Shown: piece by piece, positions 18,365 through 26,991 of the stretch
Numbering within the stretch: the stretch's first letter is position 1
How the letters are laid out: the number at the start of each line of letters is the position of its first letter
Source of the DNA: DAHUYF01 sp963789275
GTDB taxonomy: Bacteria; Pseudomonadota; Alphaproteobacteria; ATCC43930; CGMCC-115725
Direction: 5' to 3'
DNA length: 64,000 bases
NCBI GenBank assembly: GCA_963789275.1
Contig: CAWBKF010000047.1
Location: 62,001 to 126,000, forward strand
The notes under the pieces: model-generated
What the model saw: the letters and a program-made list of their open reading frames with translations, nothing else
Database searches by the model: none
Told to the model about the DNA's origin: nothing
Made by a program: the position numbers and the translations under genes

Positions 18365-18412
18365 GTGGGGAGGGGTTCAGAGATAGAAAGAATTAGCTCG
18401 ACCTCTTGCGAG
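18361..18412 (+). promoter_or_regulatory. Late-promoter-like motif, copy A
   Basis: TTGAGT (18361-18366), a 17-base spacer containing GGGGAGGGGTTCAGAGA, then TAGAAA (18384-18389), followed by CTCG-N8-CGAG (18397-18412). The same arrangement recurs at 39774 with 17-base spacing and, less exactly, at 35591. Placement just before TerS suggests transcription of the packaging/head module. The G-rich spacer is more conserved than the hexamers, so a dedicated activator may bind there. Confidence 0.5.
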
Positions 18413-18415
18413 CAG

Positions 18416-18446
18416 CGCCCGCCGGCTTCCGCCGCGCGGGCGTTTT
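18416..18446 (+). terminator. Intrinsic terminator just after motif A
   Basis: CGCCCGC (18416-18422) pairs with GCGGGCG (18436-18442) around a 13-base loop, followed by TTTTAATT. It is a strong-looking rho-independent terminator. It sits 27 bases after the predicted -10 and before TerS, so late transcription would need to read through it. Confidence 0.65.
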
Positions 18447-18506
18447 AATTCCGGCGCCGCGCGCAGCGGACGCCGGCCTTCGCCCCACCTCCCTCAAAGG
18501 TCTGCC

Positions 18507-18959
18507 ATGACCGCTAAAGCCAAATCCCGGCGCGGCGCCGGTCGCGCCGCTTTTGCGCCGAGCGAGGCGCAGCGCGCGTTCGTCGCCGCGGCGAATGCCG
18601 TCGGGCTGCCGCCGGCGCTGATCTGCCGCATGCTGCCGCGCGGCGAGAAGGGCGCGACGGCCAAGATCGATCCAGAGAAGCTCGAGCGGCATTTCGCCGA
18701 GGAGCTGAGCCCCGGCTCGATGCTGGCGGCGCGGCTCGTCGTCGCACGCGTGCTGCAGCGCGCGCTGACCGGCGACGATCGCGAGGCAGTCAGCGCGCAA
18801 ATGACGGTGTTCAAGACGCTCGGGGATTGGCGCGCACTCGGCGACGAGCAGGCGGCGGAGGACCGGCAGCTCGCCGACGACCGCCTCACCCGCGAGGAGC
18901 GCGACGCGCTGCGCGAGCTGCTCGACAAGGCGGCAGCCGAAGACGATCCCGCCGACTAG
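18507..18959 (+). CDS. Terminase small-subunit-like protein
   Basis: A 150-aa protein. An HTH-like region (VGLPPALICRML, IDPEKLERHFAEEL) is followed by SPGSMLAARLVVARVLQRAL and a helical MTVFKTLGDWRAL. This order (HTH, HF-x-EEL, then a helical oligomerisation part ending in FxKTxxxW) is typical of small terminase subunits that recognise the packaging site. An acidic tail follows. It is separated from TerL by a 4.4-kb toxin-immunity locus, which is unusual. Its TAG stop is in frame with the next gene. Confidence 0.75.
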   Translation: MTAKAKSRRGAGRAAFAPSEAQRAFVAAANAVGLPPALICRMLPRGEKGATAKIDPEKLERHFAEELSPGSMLAARLVVARVLQRALTGDDREAVSAQMTVFKTLGDWRALGDEQAAEDRQLADDRLTREERDALRELLDKAAAEDDPAD

Positions 18960-19013
18960 GCGCGTCCCCGCGCCGCTTTCTCCGATCGACGAACGACCCA
19001 AGCGAGGCCCGCC

Positions 19014-20708
19014 ATGCGCTCGCCGCTGGCGGCGCGCCTTTCCGGCGATGAGCTGGGAGGGCGGCCGCGGAATTACGGTCATTTGCTCGGGTTGGCGGCG
19101 CGCTACGCGCGGACTTGGCTCGACGGTCTCACGGTGGTCAATGCCGAGACCGGCTGGCCGATCGGTTTGCGCTGGTCGCGCGGCTTGGAAAATGCGGTGG
19201 CGCCAGGCGTGCCGCCGGTGCTGCTGCAAGCGGTGCCGGCGCTCCCGAAGATGCTCGCCGAGGGACGATATCTCGGCACCTTCGAGGACGGGCCGCCGCG
19301 CCTTCCCGTGCGGTGGCTGCACAGCTTTGCGGCGGCGGCGACGGTGGCGGGCCAGCCGCACGAAGCCATGCTGATCGTGCGTGAAGACCCGCTCGGGCGG
19401 CTGTTCTTCGACGGCTTCCTGGCGCGGGGTTCGGGCATCGCGGCCGGGAAGACAGTCGGCGGCCGGCTCGACCCGCGTGCGACGCGGGGGCACCGCGTGC
19501 CTCGGCGGCAGGTGGGCGGAGGTACGCCGGATTCCGGCGACGGGATCGCGGCGCCGGCGGCGAGCACCGAAGATTCCGTCGCCGATGCCGTGGCGCCGGT
19601 GCCGAATGCGACCGCCGCCGCGTCGGAACCGCGCTTCGACGAGATAGGCGAGCCACTTCCGCCAGCGCCGCCGGCGCCTCCGAACGGGACCGACACCTCG
19701 TCGGAGCCGCGCTTCGATGATATCGGCAACCCGCTTCCGCCAGCGCCGCCAGCGCCGCGGGTGCCAGTGTACGAAGCGCGCCCGCCGATGGCCGGGTGGG
19801 AAACCCTGCCGCCGGGCGATGCGCGGGACGCGTTGGAACACGGCTACGAACCCGGCGAGTGGCGGGCGATGAAGCGCGGGGAGCCTTGGGCACCGCCGCA
19901 GCCGCCGCCATTGCCCGGTTTCTGGTCGAGGGTGAGCAGCGGGCTCTCGAAGGACGCCGAACAGGCTTTCGGCGGCAGCTACGGGCTCAGTCCCGAAACC
20001 TATGAAGCCCTCGGCGGCGACCGTGCCGTGCTCACCCGCTGGATTTACGCGCCACTCGCCAAGGCGGTTGACGCGCTAGGCCCGGTGCGCGGTCCAACCT
20101 TCGCTCGCAACGCACTGACCCGCACCCTCGCCGAGCTTGGCTACTCGCTGAAGCTGTCGAGCGAAGATCCGGAACACGCCAAACGCGACATCGATGACAC
20201 GCTTGCACTGCTCGGCGCGGCGGTTGGGGCACACCTACCCGAGGCGATGGCGGTGCCGCGGGCTGAAGCGCTGCCTTCGCTGGATACGCCCGAAGCGGCG
20301 CTAGCTCCCGCAGCCGACGCCGCGCCGGAAGCGGCGGCCGATGCGGAGCCGAGCGCTCTCGCCACGCCGAAGCGCACGGTCTACAAACGGAAGTACCAAA
20401 AAGTCTTTTTCGCAGAGCATCCTGAACTCGACGGACGCGTCGCGGTGCACCATGCGATAGAGCAGCAGGCCCCAGATATCTACCCAGACCTCATAAGCGG
20501 AGCAGAAATGCACGCGCTAGAGAACCTCCGCGGAATACCAATTGAGGCTAACGACGAGCTACATTCGAGTATCATCAGAAAAGAGTGGAACCAATTCTAT
20601 CGGGAGAACCCGAACGCGACCCGCGAGCAGCTCAATCAGAAGCGGGATGAGATCGATGCGAAGTACGGTTCGCAATTTATGCCACCCCTGCCAAGCGGTG
20701 AAGAATGA
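19014..20708 (+). CDS. Multidomain phage protein with C-terminal polymorphic-toxin nuclease tip
   Basis: 564 aa. Residues about 20-140 (VVNAETGWPIGLRW, LPKMLAEGRYLG, RWLHSFAAAATVAG, LIVREDPLGRLFF) resemble the LPD3-type BECR-fold domain of phage polyvalent proteins. A linker holds two copies of a 17-residue unit, SEPRFDEIGEPLPPAPP-like (about 203-245). A middle helical domain follows. The tip (about 460-564) starts after KRTVYKRKYQK and has VHHAIEQQ (His479/His480), EMHALENLRGIP, LHSSIIRKEWNQFY and IDAKYGSQF, as in nuclease tips of RHS and other polymorphic toxins. The last four bases overlap an immunity gene (ATGA). Toxicity is inferred. Confidence 0.8.
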   Translation: MRSPLAARLSGDELGGRPRNYGHLLGLAARYARTWLDGLTVVNAETGWPIGLRWSRGLENAVAPGVPPVLLQAVPALPKMLAEGRYLGTFEDGPPRLPVRWLHSFAAAATVAGQPHEAMLIVREDPLGRLFFDGFLARGSGIAAGKTVGGRLDPRATRGHRVPRRQVGGGTPDSGDGIAAPAASTEDSVADAVAPVPNATAAASEPRFDEIGEPLPPAPPAPPNGTDTSSEPRFDDIGNPLPPAPPAPRVPVYEARPPMAGWETLPPGDARDALEHGYEPGEWRAMKRGEPWAPPQPPPLPGFWSRVSSGLSKDAEQAFGGSYGLSPETYEALGGDRAVLTRWIYAPLAKAVDALGPVRGPTFARNALTRTLAELGYSLKLSSEDPEHAKRDIDDTLALLGAAVGAHLPEAMAVPRAEALPSLDTPEAALAPAADAAPEAAADAEPSALATPKRTVYKRKYQKVFFAEHPELDGRVAVHHAIEQQAPDIYPDLISGAEMHALENLRGIPIEANDELHSSIIRKEWNQFYRENPNATREQLNQKRDEIDAKYGSQFMPPLPSGEE

Positions 20709-21133
20709 CATACTACTATCTCGAGCCCGAAGTGGCGGGAGGCAAGGGCCCGCACTCCGTGATGGATGTGAGCGTCCATCCGCCCATAGTGAGCAAGCTT
20801 CATTACTACTTCGATGGCTGGCTGGGCGGAGCCATTCTGGAAAGCTTTCCCTGCTTCATCGTCACCATCCCGGCGCGGCGCGCGCTGCAAGCGATGAAGG
20901 CGACCGGCATGACGTTCGACCATGTCGAGATCTCGAAATCCGACTTTTTCAATGAGGTGAACCCAAATCGGGAGCTGCCGGAATTCGCATGGCTGAAGGT
21001 CAATGGCAAGGCGGGGCGGGACGATTTCGGTATCGCGCCGGACCTTCGGCTTGTGGTATCGCAGCGGGTGCTCGACCTCTTCCAAAGGCTCGGACTGTCT
21101 GACGCCGACGTCGAACCTTTCGAGACCAAGTAG
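20705..21133 (+). CDS. Immunity-type protein, copy 1
   Basis: A 142-aa protein (MTYYYLEPEVAGGKGPHSV, HPPIVSKLHYYFDGWLGG, WLKVNGKAGRDDFGIA) resembling Imm11/Imm43-type immunity proteins found beside polymorphic toxins. It is soluble, with no signal peptide. The start overlaps the toxin stop by four bases, so it is translationally coupled and is probably the cognate antidote. A near-identical paralogue lies at 21753. Function is inferred from family and position. Confidence 0.8.
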   Translation: MTYYYLEPEVAGGKGPHSVMDVSVHPPIVSKLHYYFDGWLGGAILESFPCFIVTIPARRALQAMKATGMTFDHVEISKSDFFNEVNPNRELPEFAWLKVNGKAGRDDFGIAPDLRLVVSQRVLDLFQRLGLSDADVEPFETK

Positions 21134-21225
21134 ATTAGAGTGTGCTGAACGCGCTATCTGGGGGAGGTGCGCAACCCTCGCAAAATGGAATTGCGATATG
21201 ACTTGCGCCCAAAGACGAGACGACG

Positions 21226-21350
21226 ATGAGTGACCACAACCTGATAAAAGTGATATTCGACCTTGATCCGGATGACTGGCATCTCCGCCCGGCCGAGAGC
21301 TGTTAGGCGGAGCCTATCATGCATGCCGTTCCACGAGCGGTGGGAGTGAC
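21226..21350 (+). pseudogene. Decayed DUF4265 immunity gene fragment
   Basis: Begins MSDHNLIKVIFDLDPDDWHL, nearly identical to the start of the intact 22263 gene. Codon 27 is TAG (21304-21306) where the intact copy has TGG. Similarity fades after about 21350. The fragment belongs to the same tandem unit as the 20705/21753 pair and shows that one duplicate has been lost. Confidence 0.8.
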
Positions 21351-21423
21351 CAAAGAGCATTGACGCCTGACTGGTGACACCACTGGAACGAAGCAACCAT
21401 CCGTTCAGGCGGGGAGACTGAAC

Positions 21424-21756
21424 ATGCCGCACACGACGACATTGCTTGACATGGCGCGGAATCTCTTAGATCTCGACAATGAAATGACCATCTACGCGGC
21501 CGAGCCGTGGACCGCGGAGTCTCCCGCCATGCTCGCGGACCAGGAGGACGACCAAGGCTATTCTTCGGCAGCAGCAAAGGAAGGGATGACCTATTTCATA
21601 GAGGTCTTTATTGCCGTGGATTTTTTGAGAGATTGGATCAAGAAGCAGCAGCCCTCGACGCGTGAGCTATGCAAGTACCTCATCTGTTGCGCCCTTGACG
21701 ACTGGAGCAGCGTGATGCCCGATCTCGAACGCGGGAGAAGTGACATAAAAAAATGA
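21424..21756 (+). CDS. Small acidic immunity-type protein
   Basis: A 110-aa protein (MPHTTTLLDMARNLLDLDNE, MTIYAAEPWTAESPAML, FIEVFIAVDFLRDWIKKQ, LCKYLICCALDD). Size, acidity and helix-rich character fit immunity proteins; the segment order resembles a family often found next to toxin tips, but I cannot name it firmly. The start is preceded by GGGGAGACTGAAC. The stop overlaps the next start by four bases (ATGA). It lies between two copies of the immunity unit, as in arrays built by cassette insertion. Confidence 0.6.
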   Translation: MPHTTTLLDMARNLLDLDNEMTIYAAEPWTAESPAMLADQEDDQGYSSAAAKEGMTYFIEVFIAVDFLRDWIKKQQPSTRELCKYLICCALDDWSSVMPDLERGRSDIKK

Positions 21757-22181
21757 CGTACTACTACCTCGAGCCCGAAGTGGCGGGCGGCACAGGCCCC
21801 CACACCGTGATGGATGTGAGCGTCCATCCGCCCTTAGTGAGCAAGCTTCATTACTACTTCGACGGCTGGCTGGGCGGGGCGATTCTGGAGAGTTTTCCCT
21901 GCTTCATCGTCACCATCCCGGCGCAGCGCGCGCTGCAAGCGATGAAGGCGACCGGCGTGACGTTCGACCGCGTCGAGATCTCGAAATCTGACTTTTTCAA
22001 TGAGGTGAACCCAAATCGGGAGCTGCCGGAATTCGTATGGCTGAAGGTCCACGGCAAGGCAGGACGGGATGATTTCGGCATTGCGCCGGACCTTAGGCTT
22101 GTCGTATCGCAGCAGGTGCTCGATCTCTTCGAAAGGCTCGGACTGTCCGACGCCGACGTCGAGCCTTTCGAGACCAATTAG
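21753..22181 (+). CDS. Immunity-type protein, copy 2
   Basis: A 142-aa paralogue of the 20705 gene with only a handful of substitutions (for example GTGPHTV for GKGPHSV, VTFDRVEIS for MTFDHVEIS). It overlaps the 21424 stop by four bases. It ends with TAG at 22179-22181, after which the same frame stays open without another stop into the DUF4265 gene. It may protect against a related toxin tip or be a redundant copy. Confidence 0.8.
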   Translation: MTYYYLEPEVAGGTGPHTVMDVSVHPPLVSKLHYYFDGWLGGAILESFPCFIVTIPAQRALQAMKATGVTFDRVEISKSDFFNEVNPNRELPEFVWLKVHGKAGRDDFGIAPDLRLVVSQQVLDLFERLGLSDADVEPFETN

Positions 22182-22262
22182 ATCGGCGCGTGCCCAACGT
22201 GCAATCTGGGAAACTCGCAGAATGGTATTGCGAGATGGCTCGCACTCAAAAATGAGACGACG

Positions 22263-22772
22263 ATGAGCGATGACAATCTGATCAAAGTGATATTTGACCT
22301 TGATCCGGATGACTGGCATCTCCGCGCGGCCGAGAGCTGTTGGGCGGAGCCGATCATGCATGCCGTACCAGGAGCGGCGGTCTTGCAAAGTTCGCCTTTT
22401 TTCAAAAGAGGCGTGAGCTACCTCGATATCCTCCGCGTCTACGCGGAGCAGACGGAGAGGGGGCCGTTGTTCAGATTTGCCGAGGTCATTGCCTGCAGCG
22501 GCCATTCCACCTACATGCTCTTGGTGCCCCCAATATGCCCCGCGTTCGAAGGATATTGGATCAAATTGGAGAAGCTGGGATGTTCCTACGAAAGCGCCCC
22601 TGGCCTCGATACGAGCCACGGACAGAAGACGCTCTATTCCGTCGACGTTCCGCCCACGGCAGACATATACGCCGTTCATGCCATTCTCATGGAAGGCGTA
22701 AGGGACAAAATTTGGATCTTTCAGGAAGGTCATATCGAACATAAATTGAAATCGACGGCCCCACCGAATTGA
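22263..22772 (+). CDS. DUF4265 family immunity-type protein
   Basis: A 169-aa protein with LIKVIFDLDPDDWHLRAAES at the start, SYLDILRV in the middle, YWIKLEKLGCSYE and YSVDVPPTADIYAVHAILMEG near the end, typical of DUF4265 proteins found in toxin-immunity loci. It is soluble, with no signal. It is the intact version of the fragment at 21226. The spacing and GAGACGACG upstream are the same as for the fragment. Confidence 0.75.
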   Translation: MSDDNLIKVIFDLDPDDWHLRAAESCWAEPIMHAVPGAAVLQSSPFFKRGVSYLDILRVYAEQTERGPLFRFAEVIACSGHSTYMLLVPPICPAFEGYWIKLEKLGCSYESAPGLDTSHGQKTLYSVDVPPTADIYAVHAILMEGVRDKIWIFQEGHIEHKLKSTAPPN

Positions 22773-22816
22773 TTTCATGATAGTCGTTTCGACCGGACCC
22801 AAGCGGGAGGACGGAG

Positions 22817-23272
22817 ATGAGTGATGTGGGGCCTTGGAGATCGCTTATCGAAGGCCTCGCAGACGACGCGGAATTCGAGCTAGGCGCATCCGAAGGCCAG
22901 ATCTCCGAGGCCGAGAAAGCGATGGGAATTCCCCTACCGGAGCACCTTCGCTCGCTGCTGCTCGAATGCAACGGCGTCCGGGCCGACTACGGTTCCGAGG
23001 TCATCTGGTCTTGCAGCGAACTCGTGGAGCGGAACCTCGAATTCAGGCGCTACGAGCCGTTTCGCGAATTGTATGTGCCCTTCGATAACCTGCTCTTTAT
23101 CGGGAGCGACTGCGGTGGGGACCAGTTTGCGTTCAGCATCATGGCGAACGGGCAAATCACGAAACACGATATCTATCGCTGGGACCATGAAACAGATGGG
23201 CGTGCTTGGTTTTCAGGTCGCCTAAAGCGGTATCTGGAATTTCGTCTGAGCCCTTCTTACTACGACTGCTGA
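22817..23272 (+). CDS. SMI1/KNR4 (SUKH) family immunity-type protein
   Basis: A 151-aa SUKH-fold protein. The family pattern is clear: GASEGQISEAEKAMGIPLPEHL, LLLECNGV, FDNLLFIGSDCGGDQFAF and a closing YLEFR. SUKH proteins neutralise many different nuclease toxins. It is the last immunity-type gene before TerL, 45 bases after the DUF4265 gene, with GGGAGGACGG as ribosome site. Its cognate toxin is not known. Confidence 0.85.
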   Translation: MSDVGPWRSLIEGLADDAEFELGASEGQISEAEKAMGIPLPEHLRSLLLECNGVRADYGSEVIWSCSELVERNLEFRRYEPFRELYVPFDNLLFIGSDCGGDQFAFSIMANGQITKHDIYRWDHETDGRAWFSGRLKRYLEFRLSPSYYDC

Positions 23273-23358
23273 AACGCACCTCCTGGCGCGGCGCGCTCTG
23301 TGTGGAATCCTTTGCGGGACAGCCGCCTCTTTCCCATCGTCGTCCTTTCAGGATCGCC

Positions 23359-24945
23359 ATGCGCCACCTATCCTCCCAGCGCTGGCCGGATCCGGTGCGG
23401 CTCGGCAGGGCGCTCGACCGCGCCGATGCCGAGGAGGATCTGCTCAATTTCGTCCGCCTGACCTGGCCGGCGATCGAGCCGGCGCGGCCCTTGGTCGAAG
23501 GCTGGGTGCTAGGGGCGATGTGCGAGCACCTCACTGCGGTCACCGAGGGCGAGATCAACCGGCTGCTGATCAACGTGCCGCCGGGCTTCATGAAGTCGCT
23601 GCTCGTCGACGTGTTCTGGCCGGCCTGGGAATGGGGGCCGCGGCGGCTGCCTGAGACGCGCTATCTCTGCTTCTCCTATTCTGAGGAGCTGACCAAGCGC
23701 GACAATGGCCGCTTCCGAAACCTCATCACCTCGCCGCGCTACCGCGAGCTCTGGGGCGGGGTGTTCGGGCCCGGCGACCAGTTCGGCCGGCGCAAGGTCG
23801 AGAACGACAAGACCGGCTGGAAATTCGCCTCCTCGATCGGCGGCGTCGGCACCGGCGAGCGCGGCGACCGCGTCATCATCGACGACCCCAACAATGTCAA
23901 GAAGGCGGAATCGAAAGCAGTGCTGGAGAGCACCAATCTCTGGCTCACCGAAGTGATGCCGGACCGGCTCAACGACCAGGGCCAATCCGCCATCATCCTG
24001 ATCCAGCAGCGCACCAACGAGCGCGACTGCAGCGGCACGCTGCTGTCGCTCGAAGCCGATTACGTCCATCTCTCGGTGCCGATGGAATACGACCAGCGGC
24101 GCCATTACGTCAACGCGCTGGGCTGGCAGGACCCGCGCACGACGGAAGGCGCGCTCGCCTGGGAAGAGCGCTTCCCGCGCGAGGAGGTGGCGAAGCTGCG
24201 GCGGATCAAGGGCTCCTATGCCTATGCCGGGCAGTACCAGCAATCGCCGGCGCCGCGCGGCGGCGGCATCTTGAAGCGCGCGGACTGGCAGCTCTGGCCG
24301 CTCGGCGGCGAGGTCTTCGCCGCGGACGGCAAGCCGGTGAAGCCGCTGGAATATCCGCCGTTCGATTATATCCTGGCGTCCCTCGACACGGCACTGACCG
24401 AGGCCGAGGAGAACGACTGGTCGGCGCTGACGGTATGGGGCTCATGGCGCGACGCCAATGACGTGCCGAAGCTCATGCTGATGGAGGCGTGGCAGGCGCG
24501 GCTCGCCTTTTATCCGCTGGTGCAGAAGATCCTGAAAAGCTGCCGCAAGCGCCAAGTCGACCGGCTGGTGATCGAAGCGCGCGCCAACGGCATCAGCGTG
24601 GCGCAGGAGATCGTGCGCCTCTCCTCCGACGAGGAGTTCGGCGTGCAGCTCATCGACCCGCGCAAGGCCGGCGGCGACAAGGTGGCACGCGCCTATGCGG
24701 TGCAGCATCTCTTCGAGAACGGCCTCGTCTATGCGCCGGAGCGGGCATGGGCGGAACTGGTGATCGGCGAATGCGAGGTCTTTCCCAAGGGCGCGCATGA
24801 CGATCTCGTCGACACGGTGACGCAGGCGCTGTGGTTCCTGCGGAAATCGGGGGTCGCATTGCTGGGCGACGAGCGAGGTGGGGACTTGCGTCAGCGGGCG
24901 AGGCCGCCCGGCGAGCGGCAGAGCGAGCCGATCTACGACGTGTGA
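23359..24945 (+). CDS. Phage terminase large subunit
   Basis: A 528-aa packaging ATPase/nuclease. The Walker A variant is PPGFMKS (from about residue 74), Walker B is RVIIDDP, and the coupling region is IQQRTNERDCSG. The RNase H-like nuclease has SLDTAL (Asp343), VIEARANG and a closing HDDLVDTVTQALWFL. It powers DNA entry through the portal and cuts concatemers. The ATG at 23359 (MRHLSSQRWPDPV) follows TTTCAGGATCGCC; an upstream start at 23206 would overlap the SUKH gene. The C-terminal tail is Arg/Gly-rich. Confidence 0.93.
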   Translation: MRHLSSQRWPDPVRLGRALDRADAEEDLLNFVRLTWPAIEPARPLVEGWVLGAMCEHLTAVTEGEINRLLINVPPGFMKSLLVDVFWPAWEWGPRRLPETRYLCFSYSEELTKRDNGRFRNLITSPRYRELWGGVFGPGDQFGRRKVENDKTGWKFASSIGGVGTGERGDRVIIDDPNNVKKAESKAVLESTNLWLTEVMPDRLNDQGQSAIILIQQRTNERDCSGTLLSLEADYVHLSVPMEYDQRRHYVNALGWQDPRTTEGALAWEERFPREEVAKLRRIKGSYAYAGQYQQSPAPRGGGILKRADWQLWPLGGEVFAADGKPVKPLEYPPFDYILASLDTALTEAEENDWSALTVWGSWRDANDVPKLMLMEAWQARLAFYPLVQKILKSCRKRQVDRLVIEARANGISVAQEIVRLSSDEEFGVQLIDPRKAGGDKVARAYAVQHLFENGLVYAPERAWAELVIGECEVFPKGAHDDLVDTVTQALWFLRKSGVALLGDERGGDLRQRARPPGERQSEPIYDV

Positions 24946-25064
24946 GGGAGAGGACACGCGAGCACTCCGGGACGCTGCGGGAAGCGATCGACGTGATTGC
25001 GCTGGCGCTGGAGCGGATACAGCAGGGGAAGCCTACGTATGAGCCGCTGCGCGAGCCGCGGTAG
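24942..25064 (+). CDS. 40-aa small phage protein
   Basis: The GTG at 24942 overlaps the TerL stop (GTGA). The peptide contains EHSGTLREAIDVIALALERI and ends EPLREPR: a charged start and an amphipathic helix. It is followed directly by the GTG of the next gene. Tight overlap on both sides supports translation. No family is known. Confidence 0.45.
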   Translation: MRERTREHSGTLREAIDVIALALERIQQGKPTYEPLREPR

Positions 25065-25286
25065 GTGCCGACGAAGGAGGCGATCGACCGCATGGACGAG
25101 GCACTGCACTGGCTGCCGTGGCTCGATGAGCGAGGACTTAATCTGGTGACGCTGCGCGCATTCCGGACACCGTGGATCAAGATTGCGTGGAGGTACGGGA
25201 GATCAGATACGACGGTGCAGCGGTGGTACAGGGAGGCGTTGGAGGGTGTACTGCCGCGACTTACCCGTGCGCGGTGGCGTCGGTAA
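25065..25286 (+). CDS. DUF6362-like small HTH phage protein
   Basis: A 73-aa protein. EALHWLPWLDERGLNLVTLR followed by TPWIKIAWRYGRSDTTVQRW matches the pattern of DUF6362-type phage proteins, with a sigma-like or transposase-like helix-turn-helix. The GTG start directly abuts the previous stop. It probably binds DNA, perhaps in packaging or late gene control; role inferred. Confidence 0.7.
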   Translation: MPTKEAIDRMDEALHWLPWLDERGLNLVTLRAFRTPWIKIAWRYGRSDTTVQRWYREALEGVLPRLTRARWRR

Positions 25287-25484
25287 CACCGGATCTTCCG
25301 GCGGGACGATCGCAACACGGCGGGGGAACCTCCGCTCGCCAACGCGACAACTGACGCTGGGCGGTACACTTCGGGCTTGCCGCGGACCTCAGTATCAGGT
25401 CGAGCCGCGCCTTTGGCCCCCGCTTGGAGGGTAGGTTCTGTTAATTATTGTGCGGCACACTCGGAGGTCGAAAGACCTCACGCC

Positions 25485-26693
25485 ATGTTCGAACCCAGGC
25501 ACCCATCGCTCTTCCGCTCCCAGAAGCGTGCGCTTCTCCTAAAACTGCTCGTGCTCGCCATCGGTGGATTTCTGCCGGCGCAGGCGCGCGCAGACGCTGT
25601 CGCCCGCTCGCTTCCCAATCTGACGTCCGACGCGGGCGCCCCGGATCAAACAGCTTTGCCGAGCCTGAAGGAAGTACGGAATCTTCCAGCTCCCGGCACG
25701 GTCGGAGGAGTGATCTGGAATTCCACGGGGACCGAGGTCGCGGCCTATAGCTTTGGCCCCGGCGCGACCTTGCCAGCAATTATCAGTGTGCCGAGTGCCT
25801 TCGCGAGTTTGATCACCATTTGGAACGCCGATGGAACGGTCTTCCGCGAGCTCCGCCGCGACAAGCCGTTCATCGAGACACTCGATACATTCGCTTTCGT
25901 CAACGGCGACAGCCGAATCGTCGCACCCCCATCGATCTATGCCGACCACCTAGCCTTTTCGGTCTTCGACATTGCAACAGGTGAGGTCGTCCGTGAGGTG
26001 CCCGGGAACATTCCTGGCAAGCAGCGCAGCACGAACGGCGCAAGGATACTCCTGGCCTCTCCTGATGAATCGATTCTCGCCGTGGGGTTCGGTCATGCGA
26101 CGCCCCAACCGGTCGCGCTCTATTCAACGAAAAATTGGAAGAAACTGCCGGATCTTCAAGATGCCACTGACATCGGCGCGCAGCAGCCGAGCGCGTTGGC
26201 ATTTTCGAGACACGGAAGGTTCCTGGCCGTCCACCGCGCAGACGGGATGGTCGTGATCTACGACCTGAATTCGAGAAAGGTCGTCCAGACAGTCAATCCG
26301 ATTCCGCATATCTTCGGTACGTCCATCGCTTTCAGCCCCGATGGCACCATGATCGCCTTCGGCTCGACTTCAGCCACATTTACACTTGGCGATGGGACAA
26401 GACCCCCCCACGATCCCGTTCGACTGTTCAATATCAAAGATGGATCGACGGTTGCGATCTATAGCGAGCCGTTTCTTGGCGGCGAAACTATCTCCTAGAG
26501 TCCGAATGGCCACCTTCTTGCCTTCGTCACCGGTTATCGGTTGCTGCACGTCTGGAATCCGTTCCAAGCGAAAACCAGCGAATGGAAAACGAATTTGGAT
26601 ACCTCCGCATTTTCCATCGCCTTCTCACCCGACGGTCGAGAGCTGGCCGTTGGCGCCGGACGAAACGTCAAGATCTTCGGTGTTGCGCCATAG
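25485..26693 (+). pseudogene. Exported WD40-repeat protein interrupted by one TAG
   Basis: The ATG at 25485 is followed by a signal peptide (LLLKLLVLAIGGFLPAQARA). WD40-like blades are seen as SPDESILAVGFG, AFSRHGRFLAVHRADGMVVI and AFSPDGTMIAFGS. TAG at 26496-26498 stops the frame after EPFLGGETIS. The same frame then continues SPNGHLLAFVTGYRLLHVWN and AFSPDGRELAVGAGRNVKIF to TAG at 26691-26693, a full last blade pair. One nonsense change therefore splits a 402-codon gene. It is non-phage cargo between TerL and portal. Confidence 0.8.
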
Positions 26694-26817
26694 GCAAGCA
26701 AGCACGCTATATCTGCCGAGTTTCGGCATTTTGATCGCCACGCTCTTCGGATTGGCCGGCGCTCACCGCTGCCGCGCCTTTCATTCATTTTGTTTGGCGG
26801 CGCCCCATCGAACTCCG

Positions 26818-26978
26818 TAACCTGGCAACGTGCCGTCCGTCGGTATCAGTCGCAAGCCATCTGATCTCTCGATAGCTCGCTTGTTTCCGCCGTCTTGCTG
26901 AAATGCCTCGCCGTCCGCTCGCATCGTGAGAGGTGGTTGGCATCGAGGCGCAGCACGCGCTCGGTCCCTTGACACCAG
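26818..26978 (-). repeat. Partial second copy of the 28475 gene 3-prime end
   Basis: The minus strand encodes GTERVLRLDANHLSRCERTA and ends SRDQMACD, matching the end of the 28475 protein. DNA similarity to 28446-28607 extends beyond the stop codon (shared GTAACCTGGCA and ATCAGTCGCAAGCCAT). The two copies are direct repeats flanking the TAXI gene, about 1.6 kb apart, which would allow its loss by recombination. Confidence 0.8.
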
Positions 26979-26991
26979 CGAGGGCGATGCC

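Larger units (their letters stand above)
20705..21350 (+). repeat. Tandem immunity unit, first copy (second at 21753-22385)
   Basis: The whole stretch from the 142-aa immunity gene through the spacer with GAGACGACGATGAG into the DUF4265 start repeats about 1050 bases downstream. Coding parts are about 95 percent alike by eye; the spacer is more diverged. An unrelated immunity-type gene (21424) sits between the two copies. Confidence 0.85.

Noticed and set aside
18507..20708. Natural TerS-toxin fusion by TAG read-through at 18957
   Set aside because: The in-frame link of 18 codons has a one-in-three chance, and the toxin gene has its own ATG; kept only as a note in the TAG finding.
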